From an uncultured Bacteroidia bacterium (lineage in GTDB: Bacteria; Bacteroidota; Bacteroidia; Bacteroidales; ML635J-15): 64,000 nt of DNA. The stretch lies in contig CADCCZ010000002.1 of assembly GCA_902800045.1 (NCBI GenBank), positions 396,131 through 460,130 on the forward strand, written 5' to 3'. The notes beneath the pieces were generated by a model. The model saw only the letters and a program-made list of their open reading frames with translations, was not told the DNA's origin and ran no database searches. Every line of letters starts with the position of its first letter. The stretch's first letter is position 1. This document shows, piece after piece, positions 10,147 through 18,653 of the stretch. A program made the translations under genes and the position numbers.

Positions 10147-10584
10147 ATGAAATTGCTGCCAAAGATAATAATAATTTCAATTCTGCTGCTTGCAATTGGA
10201 ATAAATCCGTCATGCGACAAACAGGAATATGTGCCATACGTTTACGTAAATGTTCAGCTATACCCCGACATGCCAGCGCATAGTGCACTGAAAACCCCAG
10301 GGAACTATGTTTATGTTGACGGAGGCTACAAGGGTATTGTCGTCGCTTGCACATATCCCGACGAATTTGTTGCTTTCGACCGTGCCTGCCCGCACCACCC
10401 GCGCACAAAGGACGCAGTCCTAAGCGTCGATTCTACAGGACTATTCCTAGAATGCCCTATCTGCGGTTCGAAATTCAACCTTTTCGACGGTTCACTGGTA
10501 AGCGGGCCTTCGAAATACACACCGTTGCAATACACAACTGATTACCAGGGCTCGGTGCTGTATATTTATAATTCGTACTATTAG
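10147..10584 (+). CDS. Rieske-like lipoprotein with an altered second motif
   Basis: A 145-aa protein with a lipoprotein signal (lipobox around NPSC, C23). It carries a Rieske-type fold: box 1 is ACPHHP (C81, H83). Box 2 is ECPICGSKFNLFDGS (C103, C106), followed by the GP and PLQY positions typical of the fold. A classical Rieske [2Fe-2S] site uses C-x-H and C-x2-H; here the second His is replaced by Cys. The cluster may have changed ligation or be lost. It is transcribed divergently from the basic protein gene with almost no spacer. Probably a periplasmic-side inner-membrane or outer-membrane lipoprotein; electron-transfer role uncertain. Confidence 0.7.
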   Translation: MKLLPKIIIISILLLAIGINPSCDKQEYVPYVYVNVQLYPDMPAHSALKTPGNYVYVDGGYKGIVVACTYPDEFVAFDRACPHHPRTKDAVLSVDSTGLFLECPICGSKFNLFDGSLVSGPSKYTPLQYTTDYQGSVLYIYNSYY

Positions 10585-10726
10585 GCTAGAAGGCTAGAAG
10601 GCCAACAGACTAACAGGCTGACAGCCAAATTCAAACAATATCAAACTCGAAGGGCTAAAAGGCGAAAAGGCTAGAAGACTGTAAGACTGTCAGACTGCAA
10701 GCCTGTGTGCCCGCGAGACCGCTCGC
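10585..10726. repeat. Low-complexity intergenic repeat (GGCTAGAA / AGACTGTAAG units)
   Basis: Between two convergent genes the DNA consists of imperfect 8-10-bp units such as ggctagaa, ggctagaag, agactgtaag and agactgcaag. No open frame or terminator is evident. A shorter patch with similar words (gacttcaagcc) lies at about 27310-27365. Confidence 0.6.
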
Positions 10727-11332
10727 CTACAAAACACCAAACGAATATCCCTTTGATTTCATCAACTCGATAAACTGAGGCAATACCGCCAACGTGTTGT
10801 ACTTGCATTTTTCCTTGTCGTGAAAAACAACAACCGACCCGTCGCGCACTGACTTGTCCAACAACGACATTATCGATTCGGGAGACCGACTCACATCATA
10901 GTCGTAGGACATTACATCCCAGAACACAAACTTATATTTAGATTTCAGCTTACGGTAATGACGGAACAAAATACGTCCGTACGGAGGACGAAACAATTTC
11001 GTGTCCGAAACCGACGAGCTATGCTCCACATCGGCAAGCCAATCCGACGGCTTGGTTTTCAAAATATCCTTGTGAGAGTATGAATGATAGCCGACGACAT
11101 GACCTGCATTGGAGATTTTTTTCAGCAAGCCAGGATGCTCGTCGGCATTTTGTCCGCAACAGAAAAACGTAGCCTTGACGGAATATTTGTCAAGAACTTC
11201 CAGTATTTGCTCGGTGACATCGTCTGTCGGTCCGTCGTCGAATGTGATATAGACGACCTTGCCTACACCTTTCACTCTCCGTATTCCTTTGAGGAACGGA
11301 TTGGGAAAACGCGACAACAATGACAACGACAT
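10727..11332 (-). CDS. Polysaccharide deacetylase (NodB homology domain)
   Basis: A 201-aa protein with the full NodB motif set: TFDDGP (residues 30-35, metal/catalytic Asp pair), HSYSH (H83 and H87, zinc ligands), RPPYG (115-119), and VVFHD (H171). These enzymes remove N- or O-acetyl groups from chitin-like or peptidoglycan sugars using a metal. No signal peptide is obvious, which is common for the short Bacteroidota versions. The gene ends next to the low-complexity spacer and starts 9 bp after the exonuclease III gene, so co-transcription is possible but a functional link is not evident. Confidence 0.88.
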   Translation of the reverse strand: MSLSLLSRFPNPFLKGIRRVKGVGKVVYITFDDGPTDDVTEQILEVLDKYSVKATFFCCGQNADEHPGLLKKISNAGHVVGYHSYSHKDILKTKPSDWLADVEHSSSVSDTKLFRPPYGRILFRHYRKLKSKYKFVFWDVMSYDYDVSRSPESIMSLLDKSVRDGSVVVFHDKEKCKYNTLAVLPQFIELMKSKGYSFGVL

Positions 11333-11341
11333 ACCTATATA

Positions 11342-12103
11342 TTAATCTAATTCAATCTGGTAAGGGCAATGGTCGGACATCTGCACTTCGGGGAAGATTC
11401 TTGCCGACTTCAACCTCGGTGCCAATGGTTCCGAAACCATCTGGTAATCGATACGCCAACCTAGGTTCTTTGCTTTGGCTCCACTGCGATAGCTCCACCA
11501 CGTGTATTGTTCGGCCTCGGTATTGAATACGCGCAGCGAATCGACAAATCCGCTTGCAAGGAAATTGGTTATCCATTCGCGTTCCTCGGGCAAGAATCCC
11601 GACACGCCCTTCTTGTTCTGCGGGTTGCTGATGTCGATTTCCTTGTGGCAGATATTATAGTCGCCAGCGAGAATTATGTTGGGACGTTCCTTTTTTAATT
11701 CGTTTATAAATTCTTGTACTGCCGTAAGATACTTCATCTTCACATCTTGACGAACATCGCCCATGGTTCCCGATGGGAAATACGAGTCAATAATTGTAAC
11801 ATCGCCAAAATCAACACGAAGCAAGCGTCCTTCGGCATCAAACTCGGGGATACCGATGCCAGCCTTCACAAAGTCCGGTTCCTTTTTCGAAAAGATTGCC
11901 ACACCACTGTAGCCCTTTTTTTCGGCTGAGAAGATGTAGGAATTATACCCCATCTCCTTGAATTTCAATATATCGATCTGGTCTGGCTGAGCTTTGGTTT
12001 CCTGCACGCACAGTACATCGGGCGACTGTGCTTCAACCCATTCGTACAGACCTTTTGCAATTGCAGAGCGAATTCCGTTGAGATTGAATGTTATTATTTT
12101 CAT
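11342..12103 (-). CDS. xth: Exodeoxyribonuclease III (AP endonuclease)
   Basis: A 253-aa protein of the usual length for the Xth/ExoA family. Visible motifs are the N-terminal MKIITFNLNGIRSA (catalytic Asn), VQETKAQ (metal-binding Glu35), GDYNICH, and the C-terminal MSDHCP with the catalytic Asp-His. It cleaves DNA 5' of abasic sites and removes 3' blocking groups during base-excision repair. It lies directly upstream of the polysaccharide deacetylase gene (9-bp gap). Confidence 0.93.
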   Translation of the reverse strand: MKIITFNLNGIRSAIAKGLYEWVEAQSPDVLCVQETKAQPDQIDILKFKEMGYNSYIFSAEKKGYSGVAIFSKKEPDFVKAGIGIPEFDAEGRLLRVDFGDVTIIDSYFPSGTMGDVRQDVKMKYLTAVQEFINELKKERPNIILAGDYNICHKEIDISNPQNKKGVSGFLPEEREWITNFLASGFVDSLRVFNTEAEQYTWWSYRSGAKAKNLGWRIDYQMVSEPLAPRLKSARIFPEVQMSDHCPYQIELD

Positions 12104-12112
12104 AGTAGATAT

Positions 12113-12200
12113 GTTTCTGGGTTTCTAATTGTTTCTATGTTTCACGTTTCTGGGTTTCTGGGTTATTGGGGTTCTGGGTTATTGGGTTATTGTTTTGGTG
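12113..12200. repeat. Low-complexity repeat (TTTCTGGG / TTATTGGG units)
   Basis: Tandem imperfect words tttctgggtttctgggttattgggg follow the xth start. The reverse complement of part of this text (gtttctaattgtttct) recurs at about 63395-63412, so it is a dispersed intergenic repeat type. No gene is visible. Confidence 0.55.
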
Positions 12201-12245
12201 TCATAATTCATGTCGATTCGATTGCACAAAAATAAGAAATTACAA

Positions 12246-12815
12246 TCAAAAGTCACATTCCATCTTCACATATTTTGAACCGAATGCAAATACTTCTTCC
12301 TTAGGCACAAAGCCAAGCCTAGCATAATAGTTGCCCAGCCCAGCGTGCTCCTTTTCCACAAGCAGAGCGAACCTATTAACTCCCAGGCTTTTACCCCTAC
12401 TAATAGCAGCCTTCATCAAAAGGTGTCCAATGCCTCGCCCACGATAACTTCGTCTTATAGCCATACAGTCGAGATAATACTCTCCGGGACCAGTTTCCAT
12501 AGGGTTATCGCGCAGGTCGAGACCACTCTCTTCGTACAGAATATCGAATGTACGTTTACGCAGCGAGGCATAATTGCCACCATCGTACGATATTATGCAA
12601 CCGACAGGCTCATTATCAACCTCGGCAACCAGAGTGTTCGCTATACTATACAGGCGCTTCTCGTCGCTTGTTGCTGCTTCAAGATTTTTTACCGAAAGCA
12701 TCATATCAGCCGGCACAGGTGCATCAATGTCGAGTATTTCCATTGCTGCCAGCACGCATCTGGCAATTAACGGTGCATCGGTATCAACGGCAGGGCGTAT
12801 GTTTATATCAGACAT
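12246..12815 (-). CDS. GNAT-family N-acetyltransferase
   Basis: The 190-aa product starts MSDINIRPAVDTDAP and has the GNAT fold. Beta-strand 4 and the acetyl-CoA loop read YLDCMAIRRSYRGRGIGHLLMKAA (R-x2-x-G-x-G/A motif), followed by NRFALLVE and a YYARLGFVPKEE C-terminal strand. The frame stays open for 34 more codons, but this start is preferred: the extra residues look non-coding and a TAnnTTTG promoter box lies inside them (12837-12844). Substrate unknown. Confidence 0.85.
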   Translation of the reverse strand: MSDINIRPAVDTDAPLIARCVLAAMEILDIDAPVPADMMLSVKNLEAATSDEKRLYSIANTLVAEVDNEPVGCIISYDGGNYASLRKRTFDILYEESGLDLRDNPMETGPGEYYLDCMAIRRSYRGRGIGHLLMKAAISRGKSLGVNRFALLVEKEHAGLGNYYARLGFVPKEEVFAFGSKYVKMECDF

Positions 12816-12836
12816 ATTGTTACAAATTGAAAACTG

Positions 12837-12844
12837 CAAATATA
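12837..12844 (-). promoter_or_regulatory. Candidate -7 box (TATATTTG) for the acetyltransferase
   Basis: Exact TAnnTTTG match on the minus strand, 21 bp upstream of the ATG at 12815. It decides in favour of the shorter start. Confidence 0.5.
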
Positions 12845-12940
12845 ACAAATGGATAAAATATTTTTCATTCCGATACGTTTTTAACAATACGCTGTTGCAT
12901 AAGTTTAGCATTAACATATTAGGCAGTCAACGTAAAAAAC

Positions 12941-12948
12941 TATATTTG
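12941..12948 (+). promoter_or_regulatory. Candidate -7 box (TATATTTG) for the thioredoxin-like protein
   Basis: Exact TAnnTTTG match on the plus strand, 20 bp before the ATG at 12969. Confidence 0.5.
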
Positions 12949-12968
12949 CACCTTAAAACACGAACACT

Positions 12969-14390
12969 ATGTTTAGTCACATTAGGAATATTTTGCTGTG
13001 CACGCTTTTGTTGCTGTCGCTTCCGGCTATCGACACATACGCCACGCATGTGTACGGAACAGCCAAGGAATATGCAAACAGCGAACTCATATTCTACCGC
13101 TACCAGGATAGGATAACATACATAAAGGAAGAAGTCTTCAGGCTCAAGATTGATTCGGAAGGCAAATTCGAAGCAGACTTCGGCGTTGATATGGTTACCT
13201 ATATATTTGCCGAATTTGGTATTTACTACGTGTATTTCTATGCCGAACCCAATGGAAACTACGAACTTATACTGCCAGAATATATCGAAAAGACCGACGG
13301 AGACCTATTCAATCCATACTTCCAGCCCACCGAAATGCAACTCGGCATAAAAGGTATGAAAAATACCGACCTCAACTACCTTATAATGGACTTCGACTAC
13401 TATTACAACCGCTACTTCGACCTGAAAATGGAAGAATTATACATCAACGGGCTCAAGTCGGATGTCGACACTTTTATAAACAACATAAATGCGCGATACA
13501 AGAAATACGACAATCCATATTTCCAGCAATACCGCCGCTATCGTATTGCAGCACTCAAGAATATGGCAACCAAGAGCGAGTACGAGTCCGCCCTAGTTTA
13601 TTCATATTATTCAAACAAGGATATACTATACGACAATCCTGCCTACATGGACCTTTTCAACTCAATATACCACAACTATTTCGACAACTATCTGGTTTCG
13701 CCAGGCGGTGCCGACCTGTATAGGGTGATTACCTACGGACACAGTATCTCGTTGCTGCACAAGCTTATAGGATCGAATCCAAAGCACAAACGCAAGCAAT
13801 TCCGCGAACTTGTGATGCTCAAGGGAATAAACGATGCCTTTGGTAACGACAACCTGCAATGGCTACCACTTCTGCTAACCCTTGACTCGCTGTACATCAC
13901 AACCGAATATCCCATACATCAGCAGATAGCGCAAAACATAGCCGACAATTCGCTTACAATGGCCAAAGGCACAGTCGCCCTGCCATTCGAACTGCCCGAC
14001 ACATTGGGCAACATGATGTCGCTTACGGATTTCCGCGGCAAATACCTTTACCTGCAGTTTGCAAACACACAATCGTACTCGTCGGCAGCCGAATTCGACG
14101 TGCTCAAACGCATCTACGACCGCTATAAGGGTCTTTGCCTATTTGTAACAATACTTACCGACACCGACAAGGATAAGGCCAGGAAGTTCATAGCCAGCAA
14201 GTCGCTGAACTGGACATTCCTATTTGCCAAGGCAAACGACAAAGTGCTGTCGGACTATAAAGTATCGGCATTCCCAACATATTACCTCATCGACCCATAC
14301 GGAATGCTTGTTATGTCGCCGGCGCCGTCGCCAACCGAAAACTTTGAAAAGTATCTTTTCAAGATTATTGAAAACAAAAAGAAGAAATAG
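12969..14390 (+). CDS. TlpA-like thioredoxin-fold protein lacking the CxxC site
   Basis: A 473-aa protein with a signal peptide (MFSHIRNILLCTLLLLSLPA). The N-terminal ~300 residues are Tyr-rich and unassigned. Residues ~325-470 form a thioredoxin/AhpC-TSA domain: LPFELPDTLGNMMSLTDFRGKYL, a cis-Pro strand VSAFPTYYLIDPYG, and a C-terminal helix. Where TlpA-like proteins have WCxxC, this one reads FANTQSYSSAAEF, with no cysteine. It therefore cannot do dithiol exchange and is probably a redox-inactive binding or structural member. It ends at a strong bidirectional terminator. Confidence 0.78.
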   Translation: MFSHIRNILLCTLLLLSLPAIDTYATHVYGTAKEYANSELIFYRYQDRITYIKEEVFRLKIDSEGKFEADFGVDMVTYIFAEFGIYYVYFYAEPNGNYELILPEYIEKTDGDLFNPYFQPTEMQLGIKGMKNTDLNYLIMDFDYYYNRYFDLKMEELYINGLKSDVDTFINNINARYKKYDNPYFQQYRRYRIAALKNMATKSEYESALVYSYYSNKDILYDNPAYMDLFNSIYHNYFDNYLVSPGGADLYRVITYGHSISLLHKLIGSNPKHKRKQFRELVMLKGINDAFGNDNLQWLPLLLTLDSLYITTEYPIHQQIAQNIADNSLTMAKGTVALPFELPDTLGNMMSLTDFRGKYLYLQFANTQSYSSAAEFDVLKRIYDRYKGLCLFVTILTDTDKDKARKFIASKSLNWTFLFAKANDKVLSDYKVSAFPTYYLIDPYGMLVMSPAPSPTENFEKYLFKIIENKKKK

Positions 14391-14402
14391 ATTACAGGCA
14401 AT

Positions 14403-14431
14403 AAAAAAAAGGAGCAATTGCTCCTTTTTTT
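14403..14431. terminator. Bidirectional intrinsic terminator
   Basis: A perfect 14-bp palindrome GGAGCAATTGCTCC (14411-14424) is flanked by A8 and T7. It lies between two convergent genes and can serve both. Confidence 0.88.
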
Positions 14432-14451
14432 ATTGTCAACTAGTTAGGTTC

Positions 14452-14952
14452 TTAGAATACGTACCTGATACCGAGGGCAGCACCCCAACCGAAACCGCAC
14501 CAGCCGTTTGCATAATAATCGTAGTGGTCCATAAAGAATGCAACCCACATAGGACGAGCATCGAGGCTCAACTGAATTGGAGCTCCAAGGTCTGAGAAAT
14601 CATATTCAAGACCAATCTGACCGCCGATACCAATACCAAGGTCAAGGTCATTCTTTGCAAATACTAGATTTACCTGTGCAGCAGGGCCTACAAACCAGTT
14701 CAAGCCAGCTACGATGTTCCAGTCCCACTGGTAAGCACCAGTAAAGCATACATGTGACCAGTTGTGACCAGCGCCAAAGCCAAGGTCGAGTTCCCACCTG
14801 TTGCCGTCCATAGCAGTCAAGTACGACAATTCGCCACCAAACCATGTACCGCCACCAAGTCTCAAACCAAGCGCACCCTGTGCGTTTGCCTGCTGAGCTG
14901 AACCGAAAGCCAATGCTACAGCAGTAACTACGATAACTAAAAATTTCTTCAT
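14452..14952 (-). CDS. Small outer-membrane beta-barrel-like protein
   Basis: A 166-aa protein with a signal peptide (MKKFLVIVVTAVALAFGSAQQANA). The mature part alternates hydrophobic and small residues in short strands (LGLRLGGGTWFGGELSY, LDLGFGAG, IGIGGQIGLEY) and ends in an aromatic residue (GIRYVF), as in small OM barrels. No specific family was recognised. It is monocistronic: it has its own -7 box at 15018-15025 and ends at the shared terminator. Confidence 0.72.
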   Translation of the reverse strand: MKKFLVIVVTAVALAFGSAQQANAQGALGLRLGGGTWFGGELSYLTAMDGNRWELDLGFGAGHNWSHVCFTGAYQWDWNIVAGLNWFVGPAAQVNLVFAKNDLDLGIGIGGQIGLEYDFSDLGAPIQLSLDARPMWVAFFMDHYDYYANGWCGFGWGAALGIRYVF

Positions 14953-15017
14953 TTTTTTTTGTTTTTAATTACATAAATAAAAATAAAATAACAATAACTC
15001 CTTTATTAAAGAGGGCG

Positions 15018-15025
15018 CAAAGTTA
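15018..15025 (-). promoter_or_regulatory. Candidate -7 box (TAACTTTG) for the small OM barrel
   Basis: Exact TAnnTTTG match on the minus strand, about 66 bp upstream of the start at 14952. Confidence 0.45.
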
Positions 15026-15134
15026 TTATTTTTTTCATTGCATTTCAGTTTTTATGTATAAAAATATCACAAGCCTAATGTTGAATAGACTGTTTTAATT
15101 TTCGTATCTACAACATAATAGCCTATATATAAAC

Positions 15135-15163
15135 AAAAAAGCGGCACTCAACCGCTTTTTTTG
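15135..15163 (-). terminator. Intrinsic terminator after the YqaE-like gene
   Basis: AAAAAAGCGG-7 nt-CCGCTTTTTT hairpin with a T-run in both orientations, 20-45 bp after the stop of the minus-strand YqaE-like gene. Confidence 0.82.
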
Positions 15164-15181
15164 TTTTTTCCGCCTACTTAA

Positions 15182-15577
15182 TTAGAGGACGATGAATGCA
15201 TAGATAATACCAGGCAACCATCCGATAATTGTAAGCACAAGGTCGATCCAAAATTCCTTAGATACACCATTGTTCAAACCTACTGCTAAAGGCGGGATGA
15301 AGATTGCAAGGATATACATACCAACCGAAGCAGTTTCACCAGCTTCGATTGCTCTCTTGGTATCCTTTACCGACATCTTGGCAAGCTTTACTCTTTCTGG
15401 CATTGGAAGGCTTTTGATTTCTGCCTTGATGAAATCTTCATCATACTGATCAAGAGTTTCGACATTTGCCCAAACTTCTTCGGCTGTCTTTGTCTTCTTG
15501 ACATCTTTCTTTGCGTATGCACCATAACTTACTGCAAGCGACATCAATACTAAGAATACAATCTTTACTAGTCTCAT
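15182..15577 (-). CDS. YqaE/Pmp3-family membrane protein with an N-terminal extension
   Basis: A 131-aa product from the ATG at 15577 (MRLVKIVFLVLMSLAVSYG signal). After a charged helical segment it carries a C-terminal Pmp3/YqaE domain: IFIPPLAVGLNNGVSKEFWIDLVLTIIGWLPGIIYAFIVL, two membrane helices around a PP turn. YqaE/Pmp3 proteins are small proteolipids linked to membrane stress; role here unknown. The frame stays open 23 codons further upstream, but those residues look non-coding and a -7 box lies upstream at 15659-15666. Confidence 0.82.
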   Translation of the reverse strand: MRLVKIVFLVLMSLAVSYGAYAKKDVKKTKTAEEVWANVETLDQYDEDFIKAEIKSLPMPERVKLAKMSVKDTKRAIEAGETASVGMYILAIFIPPLAVGLNNGVSKEFWIDLVLTIIGWLPGIIYAFIVL

Positions 15578-15658
15578 AGTTTTTAATTTAATCAAGGACT
15601 TCCAACTATTTAATGGCAGCACCGAAGTCCGACTGGAAACTACCACCTATACGAAACG

Positions 15659-15666
15659 CAAATATA
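15659..15666 (-). promoter_or_regulatory. Candidate -7 box (TATATTTG) for the YqaE-like gene
   Basis: Exact TAnnTTTG match on the minus strand, about 80 bp before the ATG at 15577. Confidence 0.42.
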
Positions 15667-15705
15667 ATATTTTTATTGTAATTCGTTATAATTTATTTGA
15701 CAAAA

Positions 15706-17838
15706 TTATCCGTCGATGGCTACAACAAATGCTCCATCTCTTCTTACATCATGTACATCATAGCCCAATTCGTCTTTCTCCGATTCCCATGCTTCACACC
15801 TCGAAACACTGTTGGAACTTGCAACTATTATCTTCTTGCAGTTGAAATGCCGGACAACTTCCTCCAAGGTAACCTGCGGACTCTCGGCCAGAACAACATA
15901 ATCGACATCAACCTTTCCGAAACTATCGTCGTCTATCGGCATAAAATTGTCATCCAAGACATAAAGGCTTAGTCCGTCGTAATTTATAAACTTCTGTTTG
16001 AAAAACACCTTGCGGTTGTCGATGCTGGTAATTGTCGAAAGTAAATTTTCTTTCCCCGACGATAGGTTCACATATTTTTCCCTGTCGAGACCTTTTTTCA
16101 ACCAATTGTTCTTGGCGGTAAATTCTATCTTTTCGGGCTGAATGGAATCGAGATTTGCAAACATTATGTTGTCGGTGCCATCGATTATGTTGATTGCAGT
16201 GGTCTTGCTGATGTTATACACCACCAAAGTTTTCTGCGAATTTGCCTCAATATTCTGCCACAAGTCTATTGCACTGAAGATTATACACATTGCCATAGCA
16301 ACAAACAGATGCTTATATCGTTTCGTGAAGAAAAAGAAAGTTACAAACATTATTATCGCGGCAAAAAGCAGAAGCATCTGAGGTGCATCAATGTATATGT
16401 CCTGAGTTGTGGAGAATGGCAGATTCTCAATCGACAGACAAGCATAGTTCATAGCTTTTGCAATCCAAGAAAGGCAATATGCGACAGCTGTTGAAACGTA
16501 TGGAATCCACGACACTGCAAAGAAAATGAAGCAGGTCCATATTGCAATGGTCGAAATGGGAATCATCACGTAGTTGGTAAGCAGGAAATAGTTGGAGAAC
16601 TGATGGAAATAGTAGAAGCACAATGGCATAGTTGCAAGCTGAGCCGCCACCGAAACCGTAGTAAGCGACCAAATCCAATCGAGAACCTTGTTTCTAACCT
16701 CGAAAATTGCATACAACTTAGGCTGCAATATGATTATGCCGATTACTGCCGAATACGAAAGTTGGAATCCGATATTGACAAGGTTATACGGATTTACTAA
16801 AAGCAGTATAAACATACTGGCAAACACGGCATTAAGTGAACCTGGACTATTTTTCTGCAGTTTTCCGAGCGCCATTATTGAGAACATAAGCGAAGCCCTT
16901 GTCACCGATGGAGATAAACCTGTTAACAATGCATACAACCAAATAAGCAGAATGGTTAGCGTAACTTTAAGCCAGTTTAGTTTATCGTTTCGGATGAACG
17001 AGAGCAGAAAGACGATGATACCGTATATAATTCCCACGTGCAATCCCGACACAGCCAATATGTGCATTGCACCAGCCGACGAATATGCATGGCGGATTTC
17101 ATCGCTCAGTATGTCGCTGTAGCCCATTGTCATAGCCGACATCACAGCCACCTCATCGTCCGAAAGTCCGAACTCGCGTAGCAGACCAACGAGTTTCATG
17201 CGTAGGCGCGAAAGTTTCGGGCGGAAACCAATTGCCTCGTCGTCGACAAGCCGCCAGTCGTCGCCAGCAAGGTAGTCGGAACTGAAAATCATATTGTAGG
17301 CCAAGTACTTGCGATAATCAAACTCTTCGGGATTGCCCTTGTTCTCGATTCCCGAAAGTTCGGGACTGAAGACAATCCTGTCGCCTGTGCGCAAAAGCAC
17401 CGACGACGAATCCTTTTCCAGATACAGCAAAGTGCGACCCGATGTTTCTATCCATTCGTCACCATCACGAATGGCCGAGACATTTATTTCGAGCGACACA
17501 TTGTTTTCCTTTATCTTGGGATCGTCGGCAATTTCACCAATGACAAAGCCCTTGTACCCGGCAAGCGTATCCGTTGACTCACCTTCGACATTTAAGGAAG
17601 TAAGAAGCAAGCCCGAAGCTACAAGGAAAACATTCGCTGAAATGCCAACCGCTAGCGCGAGGCTATACTTTGGAATCATCTTGAACACGACGAAACATAT
17701 AGCCGAAATGCCAAGCAACGACCAGCACACCCATTGTGGCAAGGGCAAAAACAATGCCATAACAATTCCGACAATCAGTGGAATTGTAAGCCTGATGAAT
17801 GGGTAACGCTTTATTTCTTCCGCGAAGGAGAACGTCAT
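15706..17838 (-). CDS. comEC: ComEC/Rec2-family DNA uptake channel
   Basis: A 710-aa polytopic membrane protein. It has N-terminal membrane helices, a DUF4131-like periplasmic OB region (~45-190), then the Competence domain with MGYSDILSDEIRHAYSSAG and the hallmark HILAVSGLHVGI near residues 250-265. About ten membrane helices follow to ~510. The C-terminal ~190 residues are soluble, but I see no HxHxDH metallo-beta-lactamase motif, so the nuclease-like domain of the classical protein is absent or degenerate. ComEC carries single-stranded DNA across the inner membrane. It overlaps the TPR lipoprotein gene by 4 bp (ATGA). Confidence 0.88.
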   Translation of the reverse strand: MTFSFAEEIKRYPFIRLTIPLIVGIVMALFLPLPQWVCWSLLGISAICFVVFKMIPKYSLALAVGISANVFLVASGLLLTSLNVEGESTDTLAGYKGFVIGEIADDPKIKENNVSLEINVSAIRDGDEWIETSGRTLLYLEKDSSSVLLRTGDRIVFSPELSGIENKGNPEEFDYRKYLAYNMIFSSDYLAGDDWRLVDDEAIGFRPKLSRLRMKLVGLLREFGLSDDEVAVMSAMTMGYSDILSDEIRHAYSSAGAMHILAVSGLHVGIIYGIIVFLLSFIRNDKLNWLKVTLTILLIWLYALLTGLSPSVTRASLMFSIMALGKLQKNSPGSLNAVFASMFILLLVNPYNLVNIGFQLSYSAVIGIIILQPKLYAIFEVRNKVLDWIWSLTTVSVAAQLATMPLCFYYFHQFSNYFLLTNYVMIPISTIAIWTCFIFFAVSWIPYVSTAVAYCLSWIAKAMNYACLSIENLPFSTTQDIYIDAPQMLLLFAAIIMFVTFFFFTKRYKHLFVAMAMCIIFSAIDLWQNIEANSQKTLVVYNISKTTAINIIDGTDNIMFANLDSIQPEKIEFTAKNNWLKKGLDREKYVNLSSGKENLLSTITSIDNRKVFFKQKFINYDGLSLYVLDDNFMPIDDDSFGKVDVDYVVLAESPQVTLEEVVRHFNCKKIIVASSNSVSRCEAWESEKDELGYDVHDVRRDGAFVVAIDG

Positions 17839-18368
17839 TCTTTACTTATCTTTTCGAGCACCTTTATCAAATCAGCATCAGACATTCCAAGGAACATCAG
17901 CGACGAATTTGCAGCATCTACAAGTTCGTGATTAGGATAGTCGGCAATGAACTTCTCGTAATACTCACGAGCCTTATCCAGGTTTTTCAAATGGTTTTCG
18001 TAGATATATGCCTTCTTGAATATGCAAACAGGATAATTTTCATAATCCTTGTAATTCTCCTCGATTCGAGTCAAATATGTAATCGCATTGTTGGGCTGAT
18101 TGGCATTTTCGCTTATTTCGGCTGCGCGGAAAAGGTATTCTGGAGCAAGAGTGTCCTCGGCAAACTTGTCGGCATATTCGGCATACAAACGCACCATCTC
18201 TATTGCCTTATCCTTGTCGATGGCTTCGGTTTTGTCCTTATAAAGTTCGGTTTCCTTGGCAGTAATTTCTTCATACAACTTTTCCTGCTCGGTTTTTTCG
18301 TGCTTGCAACTCGAAACAACGCACAATATAAATGCTACGCTTCCAAGTATTAATAGTTTTGTCTTCAT
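17835..18368 (-). CDS. TPR-containing lipoprotein
   Basis: A 177-aa lipoprotein (lipobox VSSC after a hydrophobic signal). The mature part consists of TPR-like helical pairs (AIEMVRLYAEYADKFAEDTLAPEYLFRAAEIS; NNAITYLTRIEENYKDYENYP; KAREYYEKFIADYPNHELVDAA), similar to BamD or YbgF repeats. It overlaps comEC by 4 bp and is co-transcribed with it. It may scaffold an envelope complex; a direct role in DNA uptake is only suggested by position. Confidence 0.78.
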   Translation of the reverse strand: MKTKLLILGSVAFILCVVSSCKHEKTEQEKLYEEITAKETELYKDKTEAIDKDKAIEMVRLYAEYADKFAEDTLAPEYLFRAAEISENANQPNNAITYLTRIEENYKDYENYPVCIFKKAYIYENHLKNLDKAREYYEKFIADYPNHELVDAANSSLMFLGMSDADLIKVLEKISKE

Positions 18369-18390
18369 TTTTTATCAATGTATTTGTTTG

Positions 18391-18398
18391 CAAATCTA
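18391..18398 (-). promoter_or_regulatory. Candidate -7 box (TAGATTTG) for the lipoprotein-comEC operon
   Basis: Exact TAnnTTTG match on the minus strand, 22 bp before the ATG at 18368. Confidence 0.5.
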
Positions 18399-18440
18399 AG
18401 CAAAATTTCAATTAGTTCAACTAACAATTCAGTAGCAGGT

Positions 18441-18600
18441 CTGTTTTCATAGTCATTTCGGAAGGTATAATGAACCTGCGATACGGAGTAGAGCAGGGCG
18501 AATTAACCTATCCGAAATCTCCCTTTGTGATGTAAATAAGCAGATTCCGCACAACCGAACATTACAACGCTCCCCCGTTCCGTATCGCGTGTATGTTCTG
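18441..18600. repeat. Unexplained inverted-repeat element
   Basis: A ~160-bp GC-richer patch lies in an AT-rich spacer. A perfect 10-bp inverted repeat GCGATACGGA (18478-18487) / TCCGTATCGC (18579-18588) encloses ~90 bp. A second pair, TTTCGGA near 18457 and TCCGAAA near 18511, can form a nested or alternative stem. A minus frame over it is open, but its composition does not look like a protein. It could be a structured RNA or a dispersed repeat. Confidence 0.45.
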
Positions 18601-18624
18601 GTTTGTGGAATGACTATTGGACAC

Positions 18625-18653
18625 AAAAAAGGCGGAAACATAATGCCTCCGCC
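18625..18653 (-). terminator. Intrinsic terminator after the PKD/T9SS gene
   Basis: On the minus strand GGCGGA...TCCGCC-type hairpin (18631-18653) is followed by T6 (18630-18625), about 30-55 bp after the stop at 18680. Confidence 0.75.
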
